From contig NZ_CP103965.1 in NCBI RefSeq assembly GCF_024970185.1, positions 1,856,001-1,920,000 of the forward strand: a DNA stretch of 64,000 nucleotides, written 5' to 3'. Shown here one piece after another: positions 54,234 through 62,423 of this stretch. The notes under the pieces are model-generated. The model was not told where the DNA came from. It did not search any database and worked only from the letters and a program-made list of their open reading frames with translations. Each line of letters starts with the position of its first letter. The stretch's first letter is position 1. The stretch is from Pseudomonas sp. N3-W. Its GTDB lineage: Bacteria > Pseudomonadota > Gammaproteobacteria > Pseudomonadales > Pseudomonadaceae. Position numbers and translations under genes: made by a program.

Positions 54234-54601
54234 GCGTACGCATCAGTCGTCAACATTGGGACGGGTTGCTGGGTGAACTGGATCAGGCACGGCGTCAGCG
54301 CCATCTGCTGACGTATCGAGCGCTGCTGGAGCGTTTGCAGTTGCCGACGCCGGCCATGCAAACCCTGACCGCGGCCCTTGAACACCTGGCCGCGCTGGAC
54401 GCCAAGGCCGAGCAGCCGCTGCGCAGCTCGCTGGTCATCAGCCAGGGCGCGAGCCGTCTGCCACGCACCGGTTTCTTTGAATGCGTCGAGCGCCTTGGGC
54501 GTTTTTCCGGGCCGTCCGACGGCGTGGCCGCCGCGTCCTGGCACGCTTCGGAAGTGGTGCGGGTATTTGAATACGAATACCCCGAGTCGGCAGAGGCCTG
54601 A
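54230..54601 (+). CDS. Hypothetical protein, second gene of HTH operon
   Basis: A 123-residue soluble protein I do not recognise. It starts at a GTG overlapping the HTH stop by 4 bp. The N-terminal half is helical and basic (ELDQARRQRHLLTYRALLERLQL). A middle segment reads SLVISQGASRLPRTGFFECVERLGRF, and the end is acidic (VVRVFEYEYPESAEA). It has no toxin motif I know. The neighbours are an HTH regulator and a Sel1-repeat protein, so a toxin-antitoxin or regulatory module is one guess only. Confidence 0.75.
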   Translation: MSVRISRQHWDGLLGELDQARRQRHLLTYRALLERLQLPTPAMQTLTAALEHLAALDAKAEQPLRSSLVISQGASRLPRTGFFECVERLGRFSGPSDGVAAASWHASEVVRVFEYEYPESAEA

Positions 54602-55009
54602 GTGCTGTTACAACTCAAGGCGCGGGCCGGTTACTGGCTGGCCCGCCGGTTGTTTCACTGGTCGTGGTTTGTCCGCCAGCCACGAGGCTGGCGCTGGCTC
54701 GAAGGTCAGTTCGCGCGCATGGCCAACCTTGGCGATGTTGGCGCGCAGAGCTTCTATGGCCACATCCTGACGTTTCGCGGCATGGGCCTTGGGGCTCGCG
54801 AGGAGGGCGTGCGATTGCTGCGCCTGGCCGCGTTGGCGGGGGATGGCAAGGCGGCGTATCAGGTCGGCGTCATCAGCCTTGCCGGAACGCCGTCCAAAGC
54901 CCCGGATGCGGTTGAGGCTGCACGCTGGTGGGGCATGGCGGCCAAGGCCGGCCATCCATTGGCTGAACTCAAGTTGCAAGAGCTGGCGTCTCGCGGCCCG
55001 GCGCAATAA
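54602..55009 (+). CDS. Sel1-repeat protein, third gene of HTH operon
   Basis: A 135-residue helical protein that starts at the GTG immediately after the stop of the gene before it. A basic and aromatic N-terminus (YWLARRLFHWSWFVRQPRGWRWLE) leads into two Sel1-like helix pairs: NLGDVGAQSFYGHILTFRGMG and DGKAAYQVGVISLAG-SPDAVEAARWWGMAAKAGHPLAE. It may scaffold protein contacts. A related short Sel1 protein lies at 34551. A terminator-like hairpin follows the gene. Confidence 0.8.
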   Translation: MLLQLKARAGYWLARRLFHWSWFVRQPRGWRWLEGQFARMANLGDVGAQSFYGHILTFRGMGLGAREEGVRLLRLAALAGDGKAAYQVGVISLAGTPSKAPDAVEAARWWGMAAKAGHPLAELKLQELASRGPAQ

Positions 55010-55029
55010 CCCCATCGTTGTCCGATGTA

Positions 55030-55067
55030 CAAACGTGGCGTGAGAGCAATCTCCCGCCACGTTTTTG
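55030..55067 (+). terminator. Terminator of the HTH-unknown-Sel1 operon
   Basis: AAACGTGGCG-GGAG / CTCC-CGCCACGTTT arms with a T-rich 3' tail (GTTTTTGTTT). Confidence 0.8.
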
Positions 55068-55184
55068 TTTCCGCGATTGTGGATTGAAAGAGAAATCCTA
55101 CAGAAGCGGCTGACTTGCCTGACTTTTTTCCTGCCTGATCCCCCGCAAAGTCTTGCGCGCCATTTTCTGCGCGAGGGATTGCTC

Positions 55185-55232
55185 ATGTTTGCCCCGATTT
55201 TTCTTCCCGTTCCACGCCGCCCGGTGTGTTGA
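55185..55232 (+). CDS. 15-codon leader ORF coupled to the Rhs gene
   Basis: The frame reads MFAPIFLPVPRRPVC and stops in TGATG, where the Rhs start ATG overlaps its stop. GCGAGGG eight bases before the leader ATG is the only good ribosome-binding site of the region, while none precedes the Rhs ATG itself. It may be a coupling leader or the true N-terminus of Rhs separated by a one-base frameshift. Confidence 0.45.
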   Translation: MFAPIFLPVPRRPVC

Positions 55233-58200
55233 TGGAACACGTCGACCGCATCGAGCAGGAACTCGACAGTTTCAAAGACACCCTGACCCTGTACCGCCAG
55301 CAACTCGACCACTGGTTTAACTGGACGGCGGATGCGATCAGCCATGCCGCCGATTTGCCGTCGCTGATGAGCATGGACCGGCGCCTCAAGTTCGGTAACT
55401 CCCGTAAAACCGTGGGCATGAAGGATGCCGATTTTTTCTCGATGGTCGCCACGTGCCCGGCCAGCGGAATTCTGGAAATCGAGAGCCAGTTCGAATCGGT
55501 CTACGACATTCCATTGGGCAACATTCAGGTGGATGTGATTGCCCGCGATGGCGGTGAAATAACGCCCGTCATGCTTGATGAAAACGGCAAGGGCAGGTTT
55601 GAAGGCACTCCCGGCAAGCAATATCGCGTTCACGTCCACAGTCAGGTCAGCCCGGACCAGGTCGAGGATCTTTTCACGTCTTACGATGGCCTGACCAAGG
55701 AGCTGGAGGACTGGCTGCGCAATGAGTGGAAGGTGTTCAAGCCGCAGTGGTCGCAGTCAACATCGGCCGCCGTGGGCAATGGGTTGCTGGCCGGGAGCCT
55801 GGCGGCAATCACCGGTGTCTGGGATGGCATCAGCCTCGTTTTCAACACCCTGAAAGATCCAGGCAAGCTTCTTGAGGAGTTGGGCAGTGGCGCCCAACAG
55901 CTGATCGACCTGGCAGAAAAGTCCCCGGACGCATTCGAAAAAGCCATGCTGCTCGCCAGCGATGAAGCGGTGCTTTGCCTGTTGATGCGCGCTGCGAGTC
56001 TTTGGTTCGAAGCACTACCGCCCAGCCAGATCGCTGGCATCTCGGCAGAAACGGCCAGCCAGGTCATCGTCTCGCTGCTGATCGATATTCTGATTGCCCT
56101 GGTGCTAGCGGCTACGGGTGCCGGAATTCCTTTGGCCAAAGCCTGGCTGATCTCTCGCGGAGCCAAGTACGGCTGGTTGCTGGCGAATCTGGCAATACGC
56201 TTCGTCGAAGCCGTTTTCTCCATCCTCAACAACATCACTCAATACGTCGACCGCTACAAGAAGATCGCCGCCCGAGGCGTGGTTGCCGCGGTTAAAAAAG
56301 GCCAGATGCAACTGAGCTGGAACCCCCGGCGCAACACCGTCATCAAACATAAAGAACACCACGACGACGCCCCGAAACAGGCGAAAAATCCCAACGGCGA
56401 CAGCACCGAACCAGCCGACAAAACCGCGACCAACAAATGCCCGGTATCGATGGTCACCGGCGAGGAACTGCTGACCCTCACCGACGGTTCGCTGGACGGC
56501 ATCCTGCCGTTCGATTTCACCCGGCTCTACCGCACCAGCGCCGCCGAGATTGACGGCGGCCTCGGTTATGGCTGGAGTCACAGCCTGGCCCATCGCCTGG
56601 AAATCGACGGTGACGGCATCCTCTGGATCGACCACGAAAACCGTCGCACCTTTTTCCCGCTGCCAAATGCGCAACGCCCGGCGATCCACAACAGCCTGTC
56701 GGGCGCGGCGATTTACCTGGGCAATGACTCCGACGAACTGATCCTCGCCCAGGCCGGTGAAGAGGCGCGGTTCTACCACTTCCACAACGGCCGGCTGACG
56801 GCGATCAGCGACGCCTACGACAACCGCCTGCACATCACCCACGACCGTCGCGAGCGTATCAAACGCGTGGATAACGGCGCCGGTCGCGCCTTGCTGCTGC
56901 GCTATGACCGCGCCCACCTGATCGCCGTCGATTACCAGTCTTTTCGCCCGGCCCCAACGGCCGTCGAGGCCTGGCACACCGAGCTGACATGGGTCCGTTA
57001 TCGCTATGACGAACGCCATCGGCTGATCGAAGCGACTAATGCTGCCGGCGAAAGCGAACGCTACGACTACAACGAACAGCACGTCATCCTGCAACGGCAG
57101 TTGGGTGGTGGGGCGAGTTTCTTCTGGGAGTGGGAAAAGTCCGGCAAGGCTGCCAGATGCATCCGCCACTGGGCGTCATTTGCCCAGACGGATGCGCGCT
57201 ACGTCTGGGACGACGAAGGCAGTGTCACCGTCAAGAACATCGACGGCAGCGAAGAGGTGTATGTCCACGACGAGCGCGCGCGGTTGGTACGCAAGGTCGA
57301 GCTTGACGGCGGCGAGCACCTCAAGGCCTACGACGACAACGGCCGACTGATTGCCGAGCAGGACCCGCTCGGGGCGCTCACGCAATACCGCTACGACGAA
57401 GTCGGACGCCTCGTGGCGCTGATTCCGCCCGCAGATGAGCCAACGGCCTACGAATACCGCAACGGCTTCTTGCATGCCCGCTATCGTGGCGACGCGGTGT
57501 GGACGTACCGGCGCAATGCTCAGGGCGACATCACCGAGGCCGTCGACCCGCACGGGCAGGTCACGCATTACCACTACGACGCTCAGGGACGACTGCTGTC
57601 GATCCGCTACCCGGACATCAGTCGGCACGTATTCGTCTGGAACGGCTTGGGGCAACTGATCGAAGAAACCCTGCCCGATGGCAGTCATCGGCGTTATGCC
57701 TACGACGTACTGGGGCGGCGGACTACCACGCAGGATGAACACGGCGCCGTTACCCGTCATGAATGGGATGCCGTTGGCCGACTGATCCAGACCACTCTAC
57801 CGAGTGGTGCAACACGCGCTTTCAGCTACAACGCCTACAGCCAGATCACCGCCGAACGGGATGAACTCGGTCACGTCACCCGCTACGAGTATGCCGATGA
57901 CTTGCATCAGGTCAGCCGGCGCATCAACCCCGACGGCAGCCAGCTCAGGTACCGCTACGACAACGCGTTGCTATTGCTCACGGAAATAGAGAACGAATCC
58001 GGTGAAAAATATCGGCTGGATTACACCGCCAATGGCTTGATCCGACAGGAAACCGGGTTCGACGGTCGTCGCACGGCTTATGCCTACGACCTCAACGGCC
58101 ACCTGCTGGAAAAGACCGAGTTCGGCGATGACGACTCAACGCTTGTCACCGCTTATGAGCGGGATGCGGCAGGGCGCTTGCTGCTCAAGACCCTGCCCGA

Positions 58201-59899
58201 CGGCATCAAGGTCGCATACCGCTACGATCGCCTTGGGCGCCTGGTGGGCGTCGACGACGGCCACGACCATCCCCTGGCCTTCGAGTACGACCAACAGGAT
58301 AGGCTGATCACCGAGCATCAGGGTTGGGGCACCTTGCGTTATGCCTACGACGTCTGCGGCCAGCTCAAACAGCTGCGCCTGCCGGACAACAGCAAGCTCG
58401 ACTACCACCACGCCAAGGGCGGCGCACTCACCGCCATCGACCTCAATGGTGCGCGGCTCACCAGCCATCAATTCGAATTCGGTCGCGAACAGCAGCGCCA
58501 GCAAGGCCAGCTCATCAGTCAGTACCACTATGACGAACAGGGCCGGTTACAGGCCCACGCCGTCAACCAGCAGTCCCGGCCGTTGTACCTGCGCCACTAC
58601 CGCTATGCGGTCAACGGCAACCTGGCGTCCGTCGCCGACAGCCGATACGGCCAGCGCAGCTATTACTACGATGCCCTCAACCGCCTGACCCGCGTGCGTC
58701 ACACGCGCAACGAGCCCCCGGAAAGCTTCGCCCACGACCCGGCGGGCAACCTGCTGATGCAGGATCGAGCGGGACCGACGACCGTCAAAGGCGACCGCTT
58801 GCTGCTGCAAGGCGACCGGCATTACGACTACGACGCCTACGGCAACCTGATCCGCGAGCGGCGCGGCACCGGGCAGAAACGGGTCACTGAATACGCCTAC
58901 GATTGTCAGCACCGGCTAATCGGCATTGCGCTGCCAGACGGCCGTTGCGCCCGTTACCGCTACGACGCCTTCGGCCGGCGCATCGCCAAAACCGTCGATG
59001 GCAAAACCACCGAGTTCTTCTGGCAGGGCGATCAACTCGTCGCCGAAAACGGCGAAGACCACCACCGCAGCTACGTCTACGAACCCGGCAGCTTCCGCCC
59101 GCTGGCCATGCTCGACGGCGAAGGCCCACACAAGGCCTGCCCTTTCTACTATCAACTGGACCACCTCGGCACACCCCAGGAACTGACCGATTACGGCGGC
59201 GAGATTGTCTGGTCCGCCCGATACAACGCCTACGGCAAAATCACCGACCTGACCCACGGCGCCAGCGAACAACTCGACCAGCCGCTACGGTTTCAGGGGC
59301 AATATTTCGACGCCGAGAGCGGCCTGCACTACAACCGCCATCGGTACTATGATCCGGGAGTCGGGCGGTACCTGACGCCGGACCCGGTGAAACTGGCGGG
59401 AGGGCTGAACCCGTATCGGTACGTGCCGAACCCGACGGGGTGGGTTGATCCGTTGGGGTTGAGCGGCAACTGCCCGCTGCCGAATAAGCCGGGGTGTTCG
59501 AAGCCGGATGAGGTGGGTGGGGCGGTTGTTGATGAGGACGGGCCGCAGGTCCCAAAGCCGAAATCACGACCTCAAAATTTTGGTAGTGAAGAAAAGCTGA
59601 TTGTGCATTATAAAAAGCATGGCGCAGAATTTAAGGTTATGAGCAAGGAAGAGTATTTGCTTGTTGCTCGTGACGTTGTGAATCAAGGTACTCATGTGGA
59701 ATATAAATATGAACACGAGATTCGTTATGGATATTTACAGCTGATAGGGAATACTCGAAAAGGTGAGGCAAAATTCGCATTTGTCGGCACAAATAATAAA
59801 AATGAAATTACGACTTTGCATACGAAAAGTGGAAAGGAATTTTGGAAAACTATAAATGGCGATGCTCGCGATAAAGTGGTGAGACCCTTTGATGATTAA
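55232..59899 (+). CDS. Rhs-family protein with C-terminal toxin-like domain
   Basis: A 1555-residue Rhs/YD-repeat protein. Residues 1-390 hold helices and two or three hydrophobic segments (about 235-320); no PAAR domain is seen. The DUF6531-like start NKCPVSMVTGEELLTLTDGS lies at about 404-423. Many YD repeats (YDxxGR...) follow to the core end DPVKLAGGLNPYRYVPNPTG near 1384. The last 145 residues are unlike the rest and AT-rich, with HYKKHGAEFKVMSKEEYLL (H1459, H1463), a pattern recalling nuclease toxins of the BECR/EndoU-like fold. The likely role is contact-dependent killing through a secretion system not seen here. Confidence 0.88.
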   Translation: MEHVDRIEQELDSFKDTLTLYRQQLDHWFNWTADAISHAADLPSLMSMDRRLKFGNSRKTVGMKDADFFSMVATCPASGILEIESQFESVYDIPLGNIQVDVIARDGGEITPVMLDENGKGRFEGTPGKQYRVHVHSQVSPDQVEDLFTSYDGLTKELEDWLRNEWKVFKPQWSQSTSAAVGNGLLAGSLAAITGVWDGISLVFNTLKDPGKLLEELGSGAQQLIDLAEKSPDAFEKAMLLASDEAVLCLLMRAASLWFEALPPSQIAGISAETASQVIVSLLIDILIALVLAATGAGIPLAKAWLISRGAKYGWLLANLAIRFVEAVFSILNNITQYVDRYKKIAARGVVAAVKKGQMQLSWNPRRNTVIKHKEHHDDAPKQAKNPNGDSTEPADKTATNKCPVSMVTGEELLTLTDGSLDGILPFDFTRLYRTSAAEIDGGLGYGWSHSLAHRLEIDGDGILWIDHENRRTFFPLPNAQRPAIHNSLSGAAIYLGNDSDELILAQAGEEARFYHFHNGRLTAISDAYDNRLHITHDRRERIKRVDNGAGRALLLRYDRAHLIAVDYQSFRPAPTAVEAWHTELTWVRYRYDERHRLIEATNAAGESERYDYNEQHVILQRQLGGGASFFWEWEKSGKAARCIRHWASFAQTDARYVWDDEGSVTVKNIDGSEEVYVHDERARLVRKVELDGGEHLKAYDDNGRLIAEQDPLGALTQYRYDEVGRLVALIPPADEPTAYEYRNGFLHARYRGDAVWTYRRNAQGDITEAVDPHGQVTHYHYDAQGRLLSIRYPDISRHVFVWNGLGQLIEETLPDGSHRRYAYDVLGRRTTTQDEHGAVTRHEWDAVGRLIQTTLPSGATRAFSYNAYSQITAERDELGHVTRYEYADDLHQVSRRINPDGSQLRYRYDNALLLLTEIENESGEKYRLDYTANGLIRQETGFDGRRTAYAYDLNGHLLEKTEFGDDDSTLVTAYERDAAGRLLLKTLPDGIKVAYRYDRLGRLVGVDDGHDHPLAFEYDQQDRLITEHQGWGTLRYAYDVCGQLKQLRLPDNSKLDYHHAKGGALTAIDLNGARLTSHQFEFGREQQRQQGQLISQYHYDEQGRLQAHAVNQQSRPLYLRHYRYAVNGNLASVADSRYGQRSYYYDALNRLTRVRHTRNEPPESFAHDPAGNLLMQDRAGPTTVKGDRLLLQGDRHYDYDAYGNLIRERRGTGQKRVTEYAYDCQHRLIGIALPDGRCARYRYDAFGRRIAKTVDGKTTEFFWQGDQLVAENGEDHHRSYVYEPGSFRPLAMLDGEGPHKACPFYYQLDHLGTPQELTDYGGEIVWSARYNAYGKITDLTHGASEQLDQPLRFQGQYFDAESGLHYNRHRYYDPGVGRYLTPDPVKLAGGLNPYRYVPNPTGWVDPLGLSGNCPLPNKPGCSKPDEVGGAVVDEDGPQVPKPKSRPQNFGSEEKLIVHYKKHGAEFKVMSKEEYLLVARDVVNQGTHVEYKYEHEIRYGYLQLIGNTRKGEAKFAFVGTNNKNEITTLHTKSGKEFWKTINGDARDKVVRPFDD

Positions 59900-60269
59900 A
59901 AAATATGACGTGGTTGTACTTGCAGTAGGTGAAATTGTTGAAGAGGAAGTTTTTTTGCTCGTTAATGGCGTCAAAGTTCGATGCTTTGCTAGCTGCTGTC
60001 CTTCAAGGCTTCAGGTGGGAGAGTCTTATGAAGTGGAGTTTGAACTTGTTCTTCCTGATGACGTTTTTGTTGTGTTGGCAGAAGAGTCAAGTGCTACCTT
60101 GATTGAAATGCCAGATGATGGATTCGCATGCACTCTTTATGGATATCTGGATGGAAGTACTTTTCGCTCCTTTGTAGATTTTGCGGACCAAGAAATTCAC
60201 TATGACTATCCAGCGCTTAATGAGAAGTTTGTAAAAATTAAAGCGTATAGGATTGATGTTTCCTTCTGA
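59892..60269 (+). CDS. Probable immunity protein for the Rhs toxin tip
   Basis: A 125-residue protein, AT-rich in its DNA, starting 8 bp before the Rhs stop. It is strongly acidic, with alternating hydrophobic strands (VVVLAVGEIVEEEVFLLVNG) and Cys-rich VRCFASCCPSRLQ (about residues 30-42). It has no signal peptide. No Pfam family is recognised from sight. The overlap with the end of the toxin module, the low GC content and the acidity fit a cognate immunity protein neutralising a basic nuclease, which is inference. Confidence 0.75.
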   Translation: MIKKYDVVVLAVGEIVEEEVFLLVNGVKVRCFASCCPSRLQVGESYEVEFELVLPDDVFVVLAEESSATLIEMPDDGFACTLYGYLDGSTFRSFVDFADQEIHYDYPALNEKFVKIKAYRIDVSF

Positions 60270-60390
60270 CAGAAGTGAGGGATTTTTGGACAAGGTCGCC
60301 GGAAATTTCGTTCAAGCTGTAGCTGCGCGGCTCTATCGAGTGCGGCATTGGCTAGTGAATATTCAGTCGAAAATGACGTTGTCCGCGCAG

Positions 60391-60490
60391 ACGCTTTCGC
60401 GGGCAAGCCCGCTCCCACATTGGATCAAGTCGAGCACGAAAATTGTGTACGCCATCAGACCCTGTGGGAGCGGGCTTGCCCGCGAAGGCG
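60391..60490. repeat. REP doublet next to EAL-GGDEF gene stop
   Basis: Two facing units, CGCGGGCAAGCCCGCTCCCAC and GTGGGAGCGGGCTTGCCCGCG, lie around about 55 bases. It ends 10 bp before the EAL-GGDEF stop codon and separates it from the Rhs immunity gene. Confidence 0.88.
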
Positions 60491-60499
60491 CCCGTTCAA

Positions 60500-62290
60500 T
60501 CACCGCTGTCCTATGAGTCGTTCATCCTCACATCCAGGCACCGCCAAACTATCAATCACATGCACGCTATACCCCGGCACGTTCTTCGCGTGGTGTTTGG
60601 CCTGGGACGCCATCTCGGCCAACTGGCTCGCATCCAGCCCCGCGCAAGCCTCTGGGTGCAGGTGCACCACACCAATCGACAATGACAGCAGCGGGAATTC
60701 CTGTCTCATGCCCTGGCGGTTGGGGGCGGTGAAGCAGCCGGCTTCCAGGTGTTCGCTGCGGTAGAAGCGTCGGCATTGGCTCTGGAAGTCGTCCAGCAAC
60801 TGGTTCAAGCGTTTGCGCCAGTCTTCGGGGCCGAGTACCAGCAGGAAATCGTCGCCGCCGATATGCCCGACAAAGTCGCGGGACGGGTCGACGCGGTCGT
60901 TCAGGCATTGCGCCAGGCACAGCAGGACTTCATCTCCACGCCCGTAGCCGTAGATATCGTTGAAGGGCTTGAAGCTGTCGATGTCCACATAGCAGATCAC
61001 CGACTCCCGCGCCTGCTGCAGCAGGCGGGTCAGGCATTGCTGAATCGGCACGTTGCCCGGCAGCAAGGTCAGCGGGTTGGCGTAGCGGGCCTGCTGGATC
61101 TTCAGTTCGGTGATCAGCTTCAGTACATCAATCACCCGACCCAACCCCAGATAACCGCCGTTGAGGGTGATGATGAAATCTTCTTCGATGCGTTGCCTGG
61201 CACGACTGGTGATCAGTCGGCTGACCTGTTGCAGCGATTGGCTCATTTCCACCGCAAGAAAATCATCATTCATCAGACGGCTGATGGGCTTGCGGGCGAA
61301 CAGGTCGGTGGCAAACGGCTTGAGTAGCGCATCCGAGAGCGAATGGCGGTGGACGATGCCACAGGGGTGGCCCCACTCATCAAGCACCGCCAGCGAGTTC
61401 AGGTTGGCCTGGCGGCGAAATGCTTCCAGCACCGTGGCGGTCGGCGTATCGCGGGCCACCGCCGGCTGCTCGTTGAGCAGGGCGCTGAGGTCGCTGCCTT
61501 CATCGTTCAGCGCCACGGCGGTGCTGTCGTGTTTGGGCATCAGCGCCCGAGCGTCACGAGGCGGCTGCTCCTGTGGGCGGCAGAGCAGATAGCCCTGCAC
61601 CAGATCGACGCCCATTTCGGTCAACACCGCCAGTTCTTCCGGCAGCTCAATGCCTTCAGCTATCACCTGCGCCCTGGAGGCCTTGGCGATTTGCAGGATG
61701 GAGCCGACGAACTCGCGCTTGAGCGCATCCTGATGAATGCCGTCGATGAAATGCCGATCGATTTTCACGTAGTCCGGACGCAGTTCGGACCAGAGTCGCA
61801 AGCTCGAATAACCCGCGCCGAGGTCGTCCAGCGCAATGGAAAAGCCCATCGCCCGATAGTGATGCAAGGCGTTTTGCAGCAATTCGAAATCATCGGTCGG
61901 GGTCTGTTCGGTGAGTTCGATCACCACCTGACTCGGTGGAATACCGAAATCCTGCAACAGCTGCAAGGTGCGGCCGGGTTGGTGCGAGGTTTCCAGCAGG
62001 GATTCGGGCGAGACGTTAAGGAACAGCTTGCCGGGCAGTTGCTGTTCGTTGAAACGCCGGCAGGCACTTTGTCGGCAGGCAATTTCCAGTTCGCTCAGGC
62101 GCCCGGCCTGGCGAGCGACGGCGAACAGCGCGATAGGGGAGTGCAATGGGCTGTTTGAGGGGCCACGACTCAGGGCTTCGTAGCCCAGGATGCGGCGTTC
62201 GGAGAGGCTGATGATCGGCTGGAACAGGCTGTGCAAACCGCTTTGAGCCAGTATTGAACTCAATGCACTCAGCTGTTCGGTCGTGGTCAT
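60500..62290 (-). CDS. EAL-CBS-GGDEF cyclic-di-GMP protein
   Basis: A 596-residue cytoplasmic protein with an EAL phosphodiesterase domain first (about residues 10-245: GYEALSRGP, NVSPESLLE, ALDDLGAGYSS, KIDRHFIDG, AEGIELPEELA, VQGYLLCRP), then a pair of CBS-like modules (about 265-410), then a GGDEF domain (about 425-580) with the active site GGDDF. The EAL motifs look complete. The GGDEF site is GGDDF, a Glu-to-Asp variant that can still be active. It is the type of protein found before prc in Pseudomonas (PA3258-like). Its signal is unknown. Confidence 0.9.
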   Translation of the reverse strand: MTTTEQLSALSSILAQSGLHSLFQPIISLSERRILGYEALSRGPSNSPLHSPIALFAVARQAGRLSELEIACRQSACRRFNEQQLPGKLFLNVSPESLLETSHQPGRTLQLLQDFGIPPSQVVIELTEQTPTDDFELLQNALHHYRAMGFSIALDDLGAGYSSLRLWSELRPDYVKIDRHFIDGIHQDALKREFVGSILQIAKASRAQVIAEGIELPEELAVLTEMGVDLVQGYLLCRPQEQPPRDARALMPKHDSTAVALNDEGSDLSALLNEQPAVARDTPTATVLEAFRRQANLNSLAVLDEWGHPCGIVHRHSLSDALLKPFATDLFARKPISRLMNDDFLAVEMSQSLQQVSRLITSRARQRIEEDFIITLNGGYLGLGRVIDVLKLITELKIQQARYANPLTLLPGNVPIQQCLTRLLQQARESVICYVDIDSFKPFNDIYGYGRGDEVLLCLAQCLNDRVDPSRDFVGHIGGDDFLLVLGPEDWRKRLNQLLDDFQSQCRRFYRSEHLEAGCFTAPNRQGMRQEFPLLSLSIGVVHLHPEACAGLDASQLAEMASQAKHHAKNVPGYSVHVIDSLAVPGCEDERLIGQR

Positions 62291-62305
62291 GGCGTTCTCT
62301 GGCGA

Positions 62306-62356
62306 TAAAAAAAGGACTGGGAGCAGACTCCCGTTAAAGAGTGCTCCCAGTCCCTT
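62306..62356 (-). terminator. Terminator of prc
   Basis: On the minus strand AAGGGACTGGGAGCAC and GTCTGCTCCCAGTCC(TTTTTTT) form a long stem around a short spacer, followed by a run of T. Confidence 0.85.
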
Positions 62357-62423
62357 ATTTCACGACAGAATGATGACTGTTTGATGACGCTCCGGGGAGC
62401 GGCACCATTAAATTGCCATCACC

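Noticed and set aside
55232..59899. A prophage or insertion sequence carrying the Rhs gene
   Set aside because: No integrase, transposase, att site or terminal repeat flanks the gene, and the neighbours are ordinary chromosomal genes.
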